Positions 1-11,505 of a stretch of 64,000 bases of DNA are shown piece after piece (within the stretch, counting starts at the first letter, position 1; every line of letters starts with the position of its first letter). The notes beneath the pieces are model-generated. The model made no database searches, was not told the origin of the DNA, and saw only the letters and a list, made by a program, of their open reading frames with translations. The stretch is from contig NC_088867.1 in NCBI RefSeq assembly GCF_032884065.1, positions 52,971,929 to 53,035,928 of the forward strand. The letters run 5' to 3'. The stretch is from Artemia franciscana (Eukaryota > Arthropoda > Branchiopoda > Anostraca > Artemiidae). The translations under genes were made by a program, and so were the position numbers.

Positions 1-1343
1 GCATTTTTTTTTTTTGGCTAAATGGCTTTCTCATAATTTTGATCAAATGATTTTGAGAAAAAAAGAGCGGGAGAGGAAGCCTAGTTGCCCTCCAATTTTT
101 GGTTAATTAAAAAGGCAACTAGAACAATTAATTTTTTACGAATCTTTTTATTAGTAAAAGATATACGTAACTTATAAATTAGCTTACGTAAAGAATTTTT
201 TATTCTCATGTTTTTATTGCACATATGAGACGGTTCGCCCCCTCGTCAGTACCTCTCTCTTTACATTAAATCTTAAATTTTGTCCCAATTCATTAAGAAT
301 GACCCCTGAATAACAAAAGCCGTAGAATAAATAGTTGACATTACTAAAAATACTTTAGCGTAAAGAGCGAGGTATTAGGAGGAGGTGAGCCCCTCATATG
401 GGTAATAATTTCTGTTCGTTTTAAGTTTTAATGCTGCTCCTTACTTCCAGCGGAAAAAAACTTTTTCATATTTATTTTTTCATTGCTTTTTTTTAAAAAA
501 ATGCTAGTAAATCCTGCGCTCCGTTCATGGAAATTTTCTTCCCCCATGACAAATTCCTCGATGGAAGTTCCCCCAGTATATCCCCCTCTTCTCAACCCCT
601 CCCCCTCAACCAAAAAATCCTCCTGAAAACGCCTGTACACTTCCCAATAACCATTACAATATGTAAGCACTGGTCAAAGTTTGTAACTTGTAGTCCCTCC
701 CACGGGGACTGTGGAGGAGTAAGTCGTCTCCAAAGACATAGTTATAAGGTTTTTCGACTACGCTGAATAAAATGGCTATCTCAGAATTTTGATCCGTTGA
801 CTTTGGGAAAATAATTAGCGTGGGAGGGGGCCTAGGTGCCCTCCAATTTTTTTGATCACTTAAAAAGGGCACTAGAACTTTTCATTTCCTTTAGAATGAG
901 CCCTCTCGCAACATTCTAGGACAACTGGGTCGATACGATCACCCCTGAAAAAAACAAACAAAAAAAAACAAATAAACAAATAAACACGCATCCGTGATCT
1001 GCCTTCTGGCAAAAAATACAAAATTCCACATTTTTGTAGATAGGAGCTTGAAACTTCTACAGCAGGGTTCTCTGATACGCTGAATCTGATGGTGTAATTT
1101 TCGTTAAGATTCTATGACTTTTAAGGGGTGTTTCCCCCTATTTTTTAAAATAAGGCAAATTTTCTCAGGCTCGTAACTTTTGATGCGTATGACTAAACTT
1201 GATGAAACTTATATATTTAAGATCAGCATTAAAATGGGATCCTTTTGGTGTAGCTATTGGTATCAAAATTTCATTTTTTAGAGTTTTGGTTTCTAATGAG
1301 CCAGGTCACTCCTCACTACAGCTTGTTACCACGAACTGTTTGA
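1..1343 (+). repeat. HER-1, hairpin-ended repeat, 5' part outside window
   Basis: This copy lacks the opening hairpin because the window begins inside the element. It aligns by eye along its whole length with the copies at 28042, 39297, 43539 and 47785. It keeps the imperfect internal hairpin built on CTCTTTACACTAAAG and CTTTAGCGTAAAGAGC, the C-rich block near 540-610, and the 3' hairpin (TTGTTACCACGAACTGT, slightly mutated) followed by TTGA at 1340-1343. Short reading frames inside it are not conserved as proteins. Non-autonomous element; class uncertain. Confidence 0.85.
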
Positions 1344-2248
1344 CTATGATCATTGCCTCAGCCCTGCAGTGTGTTGTTGCAGCTGGGTTTGGACTCTAGG
1401 TCCTTTACTACCAAGCTGAGATCAATCCCACTGTACTACAGCATAACATGGAAGAAAGAGTTGTGCTAGGGTATGATACCTAGGAGTTGGACACTTAATC
1501 ACCACCTTAACATTTAAATCAATGTAAAATCTCTATTATGCCGCCTTGAAAGCGAATTATTTCACCATTGGATTTGCCTAAATTTTATTGATATGTATGT
1601 GATTGACTTAACTATTTTAACCATACACTACACTAGGCTAACAGTTTTCAAGTGCACTGACAGTCAACAGTGGAACGCAATCTTGGACACACACCTTAGA
1701 CTTGAACATAAACTTGGAAAATGGTGCCCGGTTTTGGAAATGGGATCTTAAAGTTAAGACAAAGTATCTAAATCATAAAATGACTCTTTTAAAGGTACAT
1801 TTAATCTAGCCTAAGACAAGTATTGTGTTGGAGAATAATTGTATTTAAATATGTTACAATGTGTGGGTAACTTTTGTCATAGTTTAAATATTAAGGAAAA
1901 AAGTTTCTCTAGATTGAAGTTAGCCAATCCTAGCTAGCCTAGTCCCAAATATCTACATCATAGCTCAGAATCATCAGTCTATGTTTGTAAAAGATATATT
2001 TCAATCAGATTAGATACTGTCAAAGTAATGGGGTGTTGCCCTATAGCAATAATAGTTAAAATGTTGTATGTGTGATGTATATTGATTCATCGGGAAGGTG
2101 TAGTGGGTAATTGAATCAATAGAATTTTATTACTGATTTAAGTAAATATTTATGATTAGCCTATGTTAATCTTTTTTTAAAGTTTGTTGATCATTTTCCC
2201 CTACTCAATAAGAAGGAACAAGTTATCACTATTTTTAGGGGGGGGTGT
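1344..2248. other. Unassigned AT-rich sequence
   Basis: No coding region or repeat is recognised here apart from the weak tRNA-like segment at 1378-1432. The composition is AT-rich, with frequent stops in all frames. Confidence 0.5.
1378..1432 (-). repeat. Possible tRNA-derived SINE head
   Basis: On the minus strand TGATCTCAGCTTGG (1411-1424) resembles an RNA polymerase III A box, and GAGTCCAAACCC (1385-1396) resembles a B box. The spacing is shorter than in a real tRNA and no cloverleaf closes. It lies directly beyond the 3' end of HER-1. It may be a decayed SINE head or chance. Confidence 0.25.
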
Positions 2249-2966
2249 GCATTGTCCAGTAAATATTCAGCAGTTGATATTATTGACCTAGAATTAAAGT
2301 GAGCATACCATCACATGCCATTATAAGCTCTTTCTGAATATAATATTCACTTTCGTCACAAATTCAGATTTGAGTCCCTGCAGGACCCTTGAAAATAATA
2401 ATTTCGTTCTATTTTTTGTAATAAAAATAGGTTATAACATTTATTTCAAACTTACTATTTCATTTTAAATCCATTTTGTAAAAATTGTATAGGTCACAAA
2501 CATTGATTTGTTAAGATTAAGTTGAATAAGAAAAATTCTGAACAAATCTGTCATGATTTCTTCTTATTCTGTTAGCCAGCTTAAAAACTGCCATTTCACC
2601 TATATGTAAAAAGAAAATATTAAAGCTGACAAGAGAAACATGGCAGATGGAAAAATGGAGAGCTTGTTTGAATTTTTTATCCAACTTAATAGTGACAAAT
2701 TAATGCTTGTGGATTATATAACATTGAAAAAAAAATGGATTTTATACTGAAATAGCAAATTTGAAACCATGTTTTAACCACTTTTTACACCAAAAAACAT
2801 AGAAAAATTATCATTTTCAAGGGTCCAAAAAGGCTTAAAACTGAATTGGCAAGAAAGGTGATCATTATATTCAGAAAGAGCATAAAAATGGCATATAGTG
2901 GTACATTCACTTTATTTGTAAATCAATAATATCGACTGCTCAATATTTACCCATTGTCCATAAACT
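2249..2966. mobile_element. Foldback element with ~155-bp inverted arms
   Basis: The left arm (about 2249-2401) and right arm (about 2812-2966) are inverted copies. Shared blocks include GATATTATTGA, AAAGTGA, GCTCTTTCTGAATATAAT and GACCCTTGAAAAT. About 410 bp of AT-rich, non-coding sequence lies between them. A third, more diverged arm is present at 12225-12370. No transposase is seen, so this is a non-autonomous foldback or MITE-like element. Confidence 0.7.
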
Positions 2967-3639
2967 GAATATTATTATTTTGAAAGAGCATCAAAATTAT
3001 TTGATCAAGATTATTATTATTTAAAAGAACTAGAAAAAAGGAATCAAGCAGTGCACTCCTCTTGTCCCTATGCCAGTTTTGGAATTTTGTATAGGCTATA
3101 TTACCAAAGATTGATTGATCAGTGTGTTCACCTTTATTCTAGCTAAGTAATGTAGCCTAGGACTAGGCAAGAAAATATTAAAAATTTACCACTTTAGAAA
3201 ACACTATTTTCAACTTTTTTTTTCAACTCATGTACTCAAAAACTGATTTAAGGCTAGGCTAAGAAAATAAAGAAATAAAAAAACACATGGGAAATATGCA
3301 ACGTCAGCTAGCCTATATTTATCACAGCTAAATTTTTAGATTACCTCACTAAGGAGGTAGACTAGCTAAGAAATAGTAAATGACAAAGCATTTGCCTGGG
3401 ATTCTGATTAATGGATAGTTCTTTTGGGCTTGGTCTGTTTTGACAGGCGTTTTAAGGCTGAAAAACCTTTTCTTATCTAATTTATCTACTATGAGTCGCC
3501 TCCCCACAGTAGCATCATAGTTGAAGGCACAAATATGTGATGAGTTGGAGGTAATAGGCTTGGGACTGTCTGTGCAGGATTTTGACTCTTGTCCACAAAA
3601 GAGCATCACCAAGTGCTGGAAACCATGTTGTGACCGAGA
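2967..3639. other. Unassigned sequence
   Basis: AT-rich sequence with no recognised gene or repeat. The short frame at 3521-3709 runs into the LINE-A 5' region and shows no family match. Confidence 0.4.
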
Positions 3640-4533
3640 TGGGGCCAGGATGGCACAAAGCCTCCATTCATACTGGAAGTCCCATGGACTTCTTGCTGTC
3701 CAGTTCTAAGCTGGCTTAAGCGCTTTGCTGTATATTAGAGATAACATGCTGATCCCCATCCTGCACTGGTATCCAGGATCATTGCTTTCCCAGAGGCCAA
3801 AATAATTTCAATGATTAAAAAACATGAAAATTGGAACTTGGAATTTTAAGATGTTAAAAAATGGCAATCATATCAACATTTTCACTGACAAATTGAGATG
3901 ATTCGAACTGAATTTATTAGGAAATTCAGAAACTCATATCCCAGGGGTAGGAAGCATGAAATTAGATGATATAGAATTTGTTAACTCAGGCAGGAAGGAT
4001 GGAGTACATAGACAGGGAATAGGGCTCATGATGAATAAGGAAGCTGCTAAGTCTTGTTTAGGCTAGGAAGGTATTAATAATAGAATACAAATTGCAAACT
4101 TTATGACAAAAAAGATCAGAGTATCAGTATTAGTAGTATATGCCCCTGTTGAACCAACTGATGGAGATACTAGTGACTCGGACAAATTTTAATTACAGTT
4201 ACGGGAGCAAATAGACAGGGTCCTAGTTAGAAATATGGTGTTTTTTCTAGGAGATTTTAACACCCAGGTTGGTAAAATAGGGATAGATGGTATACTAGCC
4301 TACATTAATTTGGCGTAGAAAAAAAAAAAAACAGTAATGGCAATAGGCTTTTGCAATTTTGTAGGTGTAACAGTTATAACCTATACAGTGTTTGGTCATA
4401 AAATGGCCCATAAGTTGATATGGTATTCACATGATGGTAAGACAGCAAATTTTATTGATTGTTATAGTAAACTGGCGAGAATCAATGCAAGATACTAGGG
4501 TATATAGGAGTTTTGTCATTGATGTTAAAAGTA
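3640..4533 (+). pseudogene. LINE-A segment 1: RTE-like endonuclease, decayed
   Basis: This is the 5' part of a non-LTR retrotransposon. Joined short frames give an AP-endonuclease domain: HRQGIGLMMNKEA, VVYAPVEPTDGD, then the catalytic-loop signature GDFNTQVG near 4250-4270 and VFGHKMAHK near 4390. The pattern is that of the RTE/craniofacial-development-protein-2-like endonuclease family. In-frame stops (for example after AAKSCLG) and frameshifts make it non-functional. HER-2 interrupts it exactly at 4533/4534 and the coding sense resumes at 6053. The 5' limit is uncertain. Confidence 0.75.
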
Positions 4534-6052
4534 TTAAATAAAAAAAAAACAAGTTTTTTTTTACCAAAATAAAGGAGCAACATTAAAACTAAAAATGAAC
4601 AGAAATTACTCCGTATATGAAAAGGGCTATTCCTCCTCAACGCTGCTCTTTACACAAAAGTTTGACTCCTTCTCTTAACTCTACTTTTTAAAGTAGTGAA
4701 AAACTTTAGTGTAAAGAGCAGGGTGTTGAGGAGGAAAAGCCCTTTTCACATACAGAGTAATTTCTGTTTGTTTTAAGTTTTAATGTCGCTCCTTACTTTT
4801 ACTTAAAAAAACTTTTTTTTTTATTTAATTTCAGAACGTTTTGAATTTAAGCATGTTTTAATCTTGATTCTCTGCACATAAATAATTAAAACGAAGTTTG
4901 CATATTAATTTTTTTTTTGGCTAAATGGCTTTCTCATAGTTTTAATTGGAAGATTTTGAGAAAAAAAAGGAGCAAGGGAGTAGGCCTAATTGCCCTCCAA
5001 TTTTTGGATTGCTTAAAAAGGCAACTAAAACTTTTAATTTCTTACAAACGTTTTCATTAGTAAAACCATATGTAACTTACAAATTAACTTACATAACGAA
5101 CTTCCATATTTGTATGTTTCTATAGCATATATGAGGGGGTTCACCCCCCCCCTTATCAATACCTTGTTCTTTACACTAAAGCTTAAATTTTGTCCCAATT
5201 CCTTAAGAATGACCCCTGAATCACAAAGGCCATAGAATAAATAGCTGAAAATACTAAAAATACTTTAGCGCAATGAGCATGGTATTACAAGGAGGTATGC
5301 CCCTCATATGCGTAATAATTTATCATGCATTTAATAAATCATATTTATTTTTTCATTATTTTTTTTTAAATAATGCTAGGAAATCCTGTTCCCACTTCAT
5401 TGAAATTCTCTTCCCCCATGACAAGTTCCTCCATGGAAAGATCCTCCCAAGTAACTTCCCCCCCAAACCAAAAAATCCCCCTGAAAACGCCTGTACATTT
5501 CCCAATAGCCATTACTATATGTAAACACAGGTCAAAGTTTGTAACTTGCAGCCTCTCCCATGGAGAATGTGGGGGAGTAAATCGTCCCAAAAGACATAGT
5601 TATTAAGTTTTTAAACTATGCTGAATAAAATGGCAATCTCAGAATTTTAATTTGGTGACTTTGGGGAAAAATGAGCGTGGGAGGGGGCCTAGGTGCCCTC
5701 CAATTTTTGGTCACTTAAAAAGGGCAATAGAACTTTTAATTTCCATTAGAATGAGCCCTCTCGCGACATTCTAAGACCACTGAGTCTATACAATCACCCC
5801 TGGGAAAAAAAAAATAAACATGCATCCCAAATAGGGGGTGTTTCCCCCTATTTTCTAAATGAGGCAACTTTTCTCAGGCTCGTAACTTTTAATTGGTAAG
5901 ACTAATCTTGATGGGACTTATACATTTAAAATCAGCATTAAAATGCAATTCTTTTGATGTAACTATTGGTATCGAACTTCCATTTTTTAGAGTTTTGGTT
6001 ACTTTTGAGGTGGGTCACTCCTTACTACAGTTCATTACCACAAACTGCTTGA
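4534..6052 (+). repeat. HER-2, hairpin-ended repeat inserted in LINE-A
   Basis: Nearly complete copy. It starts TTAAATAAAAAAA, has the opening hairpin (arms about 4572-4680 and 4695-4800), the second internal hairpin, and ends CAAACTGCTTGA. It splits LINE-A codons that read continuously when it is removed, so the ends are fixed to within a base or two. No obvious target-site duplication longer than 1-2 bases is visible. Confidence 0.9.
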
Positions 6053-7148
6053 AAGATCTCCATCTAGTAGTGTCTAGGGTTAATGTAAAGCTAGAATTTC
6101 AGAAGGGTAACTACCTCCCAGGAAGTTATAATGTTGGTAGACTCTAGGATGAGAATTTGAGAGAAACTTTCCAGGAACAGTTGAATATTAAACTTGAGAG
6201 TTTAAAATTTGACAATGTGGAAGATGGTTGGAATAATTTTTGAAAAACAATTTGTGAAGTTGCTCATGGTGTCTTAGGGAAGAAAGATGAGACTGCAGCT
6301 AGGAATATTAATGAAAGAGCTTTATTTTTGGTAGAGAGGAGAAGGGGTTTGTATAAAAATTATCTGAGTGATAGATCATATGAAAACAAAAGGAACGTAA
6401 AGAAAGTAGAGAAATTAAAAAATATGAAGTAAGGAGGTGCAAAGTGGAGTCCATGGAAATAATTGCCAAGGATCTAGAAGACATAACTAGAGAGCATAAC
6501 AATAAAATATTTTACTGTTATGTTAATAAATTGAGATGAAGCAGCCAATCTGGACTTGTCATAGTTAAAGATAGAAACAGGGTGACAATTATTGATAAGG
6601 AAAGAGTTAAAGAGAGATGGGTGGAACATTATGAGAATGTGCTAAATCAAGATACAAGTTGCAGGAAAAGATATAGAGAAAAATCAAAAAGTTTGTGATA
6701 CCTTGGATGTGAAGGAAGATTTGTTTTGAGAGAAAGAATTAGCAACAGTACTAAAAGGATTAAAAAATAATAAGAATCCTGGTGCTGAAATTGTGGTAAA
6801 TGAGTTTCTTGAATATGGTTGCTCTGAGGGTAGACATAGTTACTGAAGATTATGAATATGATTTCTGAAAAGGGGAAGTACCTAACAATTTTAGGAAAAA
6901 CCTTAATTAAACCACTGTATAAGAAAGGTGATAAGAGTAAGTGTTGCCATTATTGAGGCATTAGTCTGGTCTCAGTAGGTTGCAAATTACTTAGTAATAA
7001 GCTAATTTTTAGACAAAGAGATGCTGTAGATAAAGTTTTAACAGAAAAACAGTGCAGTTTTAGAAAGGGTAGAGGATATGTTGACCAAATTTTTACTCTT
7101 GAGCTAATAATTGAGAAGTGCCTATGTTGTCAAAGACCTTTAGTCCTC
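6053..7148 (+). pseudogene. LINE-A segment 2: end of endonuclease and RT fingers
   Basis: Continues LINE-A after HER-2. It begins with the end of the endonuclease (LHLVVSRVNVKLEF), then the linker (RRRGLYKNYLSDRSYENKRN). The start of the reverse transcriptase follows: KNNKNPGAE near 6770, KPLYKKGDKS near 6910 and FRKGRG near 7060. Several stops and frameshifts are present. It is interrupted at about 7148 by LINE-B, just before the residues leading into RT motif A, which reappear at 9275. Confidence 0.75.
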
Positions 7149-7331
7149 AGTTTTATACATTTATTTATTTATTTGAAAACCCATCAATCATACGAAATGA
7201 AAAAGACAGAGCACGAACATATAAATATAAGAAAATATATAAAAACATATCAGAAGAGACATAACTAGAAAGAGACTCAACTAATAAAAGGGCAAACAAA
7301 ATAGCACTAAAATGAATAAAACGAAACAGAT

Positions 7332-7649
7332 CTATTGTAAAAGGAGATTATACAGATCGTGATCTACTATTTTAATATTGTGTCTTTTGATTAAATTTTC
7401 AACTGCAACACAAGGGTCAGTTATGTGATACTTTTTAATGAGGATTGAGTTTCTGTACCAAGGAGGAAAACGTAGGAGGTATTTAGCAAAACAGAAGAAA
7501 AGCACACGGATTTTAGACAGTTCAGCCTTCAAGAATAGTTTCCAAAATGGTGCCAGGTACAGAATATGAGCTAAAACAGTAGCGTTGTACAGGCTGGCAA
7601 GGAGGGGGCAGCTAAAACGGAATTTAGCAGAGACTATGGAATCATACAA
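7332..7649 (-). pseudogene. LINE-B RT thumb/C-terminal fragment
   Basis: About 105 residues containing RFSCPLLASLYNATVLAHI, LYLAPFWK and RFPPWYRNSILIKKYH. This is the alpha-helical region that follows the palm in non-LTR RTs. An upstream piece in another frame (near 7700) reads YLRVPIGSSLRHTR, the expected preceding motif. Stops between these pieces show decay. Confidence 0.6.
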
Positions 7650-7898
7650 GCCAGAGATTCGTCAATTGAGGTGTTTGATCAGTAGAAGACGTGTATGCCT
7701 TAGAGACGAGCCAATAGGGACTCTGAGGTAATTTATATGGTCAGCAGTATTCACGAGATTTTCACCAAAAAGCAGTGAAGGCACGTTTGGTGTTTTTTGC
7801 CAATTGAAGAGAACTATCTCGGTTTTCTCAGTGTTAAAACTGATGCCAAGTTTTAGATATTCGGTTTTAAGCGTTTCAAAAATGTCAGAAGCTATTTG

Positions 7899-8141
7899 CT
7901 ATGTTCTACTTAAGTTCAAAACGTCATTGGCATAACATACTAAGGAGGTGTCTATAGAGGAAAGAATGCATGAGGTTGGGCATTTATGTTGTGCTTGAAG
8001 AACATAATTATTGAACAAATGAGGGGAGGAGACAGCTCCCTGGTGGGCATCTTTCAAAATGGGGATCAATTTTTCATGAGGCCAGGGAGGCAAATTTTTG
8101 TCAGGAGGAAGCTTTAGGCAAATGGACAGCCTCAAGTACAT
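7899..8141 (-). pseudogene. LINE-B RT motifs B and C fragment
   Basis: Contains QGAVSSPHLFNNYV (RT motif B) and VCYANDVLNLS (motif C). The catalytic YADD is changed to YAND, which would remove a metal-binding aspartate. It continues the RT of the upstream frame 8154-8765 after a frameshift. Confidence 0.65.
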
Positions 8142-8153
8142 ATCACATAGGGA

Positions 8154-8765
8154 TCAAACTATGCAGGGATTCAGACCTAGTTGTGAAGCTTTTAATAACA
8201 TTGCAGCATGTATGAGTGAATTGAATGCATGGCTGATGTCATGACTAGCTAAGGCTATGCTCTCTCCAAAAAAATCCGCATCAAGTAGCACACTCACTAC
8301 AGCCGTCAAGGCATCAGCACAACCAGTACAGCACTTAAATCCGAATTGACAGGGCGGGGTGTAGCATTTAGTTTCCAGTTCATTAATGAATAGAAGCTTG
8401 AATAGTTTACATAAAGATGTGGTGACTGTAATGGGGCAGAAAGACAAGCATTTGATGTTATTTTTCCCTTTCTTTGGAATGGGGGTAAGATCCCCTAGGC
8501 AGAAGGAGGAGGGAACAACACCTTGCATGAAGATCATCTGCATAAAAAGCAAAAGATGCATAGCAAGAATCAAACCACCATGTTTAATATGGATAGCGCT
8601 AACACAGTCAATTCTGCAAGAAGACTTGTTTTTCAACTGACAAATTGCTTGAATAACCAACTCTAAACTGACAACAAAATCACTGTGCAGAAGCTTTATC
8701 AAGGAACTCGTCCAATTCTCTCTCGTACATGTCTTCAAGCTGGGGGTTAGGAGCAGCAAATTCAC
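8154..8765 (-). pseudogene. LINE-B RT fingers to motif A
   Basis: About 203 residues: SSCRIDCVSAIHIK (a diverged K-x-x-G-x-D-x-I region), LTPIPKKGKNN, QFGFKCCTGCADAL and SHDISHAFNSLIH (motif A with its aspartate). The order and spacing match a non-LTR RT. The frame is open over 600 bp, but the flanking frames are broken. Confidence 0.65.
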
Positions 8766-8859
8766 TCACATAATAAGAATAACAATTCTCAACAGGGATT
8801 TCAGACAGCAAAAACAGAGAGGTAGGCTTTGCCAAAGATACAGACTTGAAAACAAAATT

Positions 8860-9276
8860 TCAATCCTGTTTTGCATGGGTGGAATAGCTATCAACAGGAG
8901 ATTTACAGTGGAGGGAGAGCTCCTTCAAGAATCTATGCTTTGTAGTCAGTCTGATGCTATTAATGATACCAGATCTTGGGCACCCACAGTCTTTCCATAC
9001 TGAAAACCAGAATTTTGCTCGATGACAAGCAGCTACCAGCAAATGATTTTTGGGCCATTTTTGCACCATCCCTTTACGAACTTTTACTTTAGGTACCACT
9101 AACCTCTCAGCATGAAGGAGAGCATGACGAATTTCAGTACAATAAATAATGAGACAAATTTGGACTTCTTCTTTAGAGAGATCTTTTGGTTTTAGGAGGA
9201 GATTAAAGGGAATACGGATTTTATTAAGAATTTCTTCTGTCGCCAGAGCAAATAGTTGCTTATTATGAGCAAGCAT
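8860..9276 (-). pseudogene. LINE-B region upstream of RT
   Basis: About 138 residues on the minus strand, ending before the RT domain. They are rich in Lys and Arg (KVKVRKGMVQKWPKNH) and include a Trp-containing AKFWFSVWKDCG segment. This is the position of the endonuclease-RT linker of a LINE. The element is 5'-truncated at about 9274, so no endonuclease remains. Function inferred from position only. Confidence 0.45.
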
Positions 9277-9726
9277 TCAATTCTGTTGATAGTAGAGCTA
9301 TATCAAAGGTCTTATCCTTGTATGGCATATAGGACACATACACTCAAGTGATTAGAGCTATCTAAGAGAATAAACTGCTACAGTTAAGGTAGGAAATGAG
9401 GTTAGCAGCTGATTTTGTACTAAATCAGGAGTTAAGCAAGGCAATGTTCTATCCCCCTTTATATGGATTACTTTGATGGACTTTGTCTTCAAGATCACAG
9501 GAAAGGCAATAGGAGACCACTGAATCAAATGGGGAGGAAAAACTCTACTGGACTTAGATTATGCAGATGGTTTAAGTGAGATGAAAGTGAGAGCAAAATA
9601 AATGAATTTTTAGAGATCTTCCAAGTTCAGGGTGCTAGAATAGACTTGAAAATTGATGTTAAGAAGACTAAGTTGCAAAGGCTAGGAATAAGTAAAGATG
9701 AAAAAGTGATGTTGGGTAATTATCTT
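9275..9726 (+). pseudogene. LINE-A segment 3: RT motifs A to C
   Basis: LINE-A resumes with FNSVDSRAISKVLSLYGI (motif A region), KSGVKQGNVLSPFIW (motif B) and LLDLDYADGLS near 9550. The catalytic YADD has become YADG. Many stops are present. LINE-C interrupts it at about 9726, within a stretch that continues at 11506 (GN..EKIDQVGSFTYLG). Confidence 0.75.
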
Positions 9727-10262
9727 AAATCACATCTTCTAGCAGCTAAGGTTGAAAAACCTATAGATGTTGCTAGGTAACATAGAATCAATGTAACAGT
9801 CCATAATCATATCTACTTACATATATACAGGGAATTTGGTTTCATTGTTGGGTGTTATTAGATGTATCACTTGCCTGGTGCATTTGGGGGCTATTATACC
9901 TTGCTGGATGATACTAGTTTATCCCACTGCATCTTCTATCACTTCCCAGTCCAATCTCAGTCAACACCAATCTTGAAGCTGTCAACTGACCTGGCAGACA
10001 CTGTAGATTTGCTGAGTGAGTTCCACAGTCAAACAACACAATTGGTAAAGAAGTTCAGCTTCTCGGGCTTTCTTTAAAATTTTTGATGCATGTTTTTGGG
10101 GTTTCCTCATGTTTTGGTGTATTCACTGTGATTGAAAATGGGCTTAAGAGTGTCGCTGGTCATTATCTTAAATGCTAGGATGACATCTCCTCCATTTATG
10201 TGGTGTGCTAGGGTAGGAAGGTCAAGCTTTTTTAACTGTTGCTTGCAGGAGACTTGTTTTTT

Positions 10263-10691
10263 TCAAAAAAGAGAGCTTGGTTGCTCTATGCTGCATCTTC
10301 TCAAGTATCTCCATGTCACACTTAAAGTGCAGATTGGAAACTGGCTGGCCAAACTCAAGATACTGCATCTTCTCAAGTATCTCCATGTCACACTTAAAGT
10401 GCAGATTGGAAACTGGCTGGCCAAACTAAGACAAACAAAGGCTGTGTATAGCTTCTTGATTACTCTTGGTTGGCAACTTGTCACTAAATGATTGATCAAA
10501 CCAAGGATCTTGTTTGCCTTAGCTACTTGGTGCTGATAGTGACTATAAAATTCAAGTTTATTGTCAATGATTATCCCAAGATCACACTCTTCCTCAGCAC
10601 TCTGAATGGGCATATTGGCACCTGCAGAGTCAATCATGTAATAACTATGGTAGGGTTGTTTAGACCAAGATGAAGAACTTTGCATTTGCAT
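10263..10691 (-). pseudogene. LINE-C RT C-terminal part with 72-bp duplication
   Basis: Contains DLGIIIDNKLEFYSHYQHQ and AKANKILGLINH, the classic region after RT motif C in jockey/CR1-type elements. The C-terminus contains SLASQFPICTLSVTWRYLRR twice because of an in-frame 72-bp tandem duplication (10291-10362 and 10363-10434). It overlaps the upstream frame 10634-11335 with a frame change, so the RT is broken here. Confidence 0.7.
10291..10434. repeat. 72-bp perfect-like tandem duplication
   Basis: The two units begin CTGCATCTTCTCAAG at 10291 and 10363 and are almost identical, so the duplication is young compared with the decayed LINE around it. Confidence 0.9.
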
Positions 10692-11335
10692 GGGTTGAGC
10701 TCAAGCATCCAGGTTATTGCCCATAGACAAAGGTTTCTGAGATCTTCTTGTAGAGAAGAGCAATTTTCTGTTGAGGCTGCTGGACCAAAGAGTTTAGAAT
10801 CATCTGCACATAGTTCAAAGCCATTCTTAGCCACACCAGGAGCATCATTTACATAGAGGTTAAAAATAGTTGGACCTGGTTTGGTCTCTTGGGGGAAACC
10901 ACTCTTAATATGAACTGGTGTGGAGCAGATGCAGTCACCTCTTTCATCATATACAGTGACAATCTGGATTCTGTCAGATAGGAAGCTGTGGATCCACTGG
11001 GCAACATAATTTTCTATTTGATATAGTGCCAGCTTGATCATAAGGTAGCAGTGAGACATATTATCAAAGGCCTTAGCTTGATACAGTAGGAACACATCAA
11101 CTAAAACATCCTGCTCCAGCAGATCAGTTATAGATTCATAAGCTAGTATTAGATTTGTTTCAATAGACATGCCTTTCCTGAAGCCACAGTGACTAGCAAA
11201 AAGAAGGTCATTTTTGGTCATATGCACTATGATTGCATCACTGACCAGTCCTTTGATAAGTTTGGCCACAACAAAGGTCAGGATAATGGATTGATATTTC
11301 TCAGACTGAGTTCTAGATCCTTTCTTGAATAACAA
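10634..11335 (-). pseudogene. LINE-C RT palm domain
   Basis: 233 open residues with RT order: LLFKKGSRTQSEKYQSI (fingers), FASHCGFRKGMSIETNL, VFLLYQAKAFDNMSH (motif A; the usual first Asp is replaced, giving LYQAKAFD), IKSGFPQETKPGPTIFNLYV (motif B, with QGS/QGT changed to QET) and LCADDSKLFG (motif C, ADD kept). Substitutions at motifs A and B suggest an inactive enzyme although the frame is open. Confidence 0.75.
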
Positions 11336-11505
11336 ATTAATTATGGCAGTCTTGCAAATCTGCAGGTAGACTACTAGTCTGAAGACACAGCTTGAATAGC
11401 AAACAAAGTGGCTCAGCTACTAAATCTGCAAGTTCTTTAAGGAGCCTAGGGATGTATACTGTCTGGGCCTGTAGCTTTGTTGGGGTCTAGTTTACTCAGC
11501 CATTT

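Larger units (their letters stand above)
7149..9274 (-). mobile_element. LINE-B: 5'-truncated non-LTR retrotransposon in LINE-A
   Basis: Inserted antisense in LINE-A. The minus-strand 3' end is an AAAT-type tail (7149-7170 on the plus strand reads TTTATTTATTTATTT). Upstream of it are RT thumb and palm pieces, then fingers, in the order expected on the minus strand. The outer LINE-A reading frame resumes on both sides, so the borders are good to a few bases. Confidence 0.8.
9727..11505 (-). mobile_element. LINE-C: second LINE inserted antisense in LINE-A
   Basis: A 5'-truncated jockey/CR1-like LINE on the minus strand. RT fingers (LDPNKATGPDSIHP) lie at about 11440-11500, the palm at 10634-11335, the thumb at 10263-10691, and a non-coding 3' region runs to about 9727. 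LINE-A reads continuously across the insertion; a short TAAT may be duplicated at the borders. Confidence 0.75.

Noticed and set aside
654..872. A ~71-residue minus-strand frame beginning MPFLSDQK that recurs at 28939-29154, 40016-40228 and 48848-49063
   Set aside because: It lies at the same place in four HER copies, but one copy changes frame internally and the differences are not biased to silent sites. Persistence is explained by the similarity of young repeat copies.
5273..5606. Overlapping short frames on both strands in the C-rich part of HER copies
   Set aside because: Low-complexity Pro/Ser/Lys translation, not conserved between copies.
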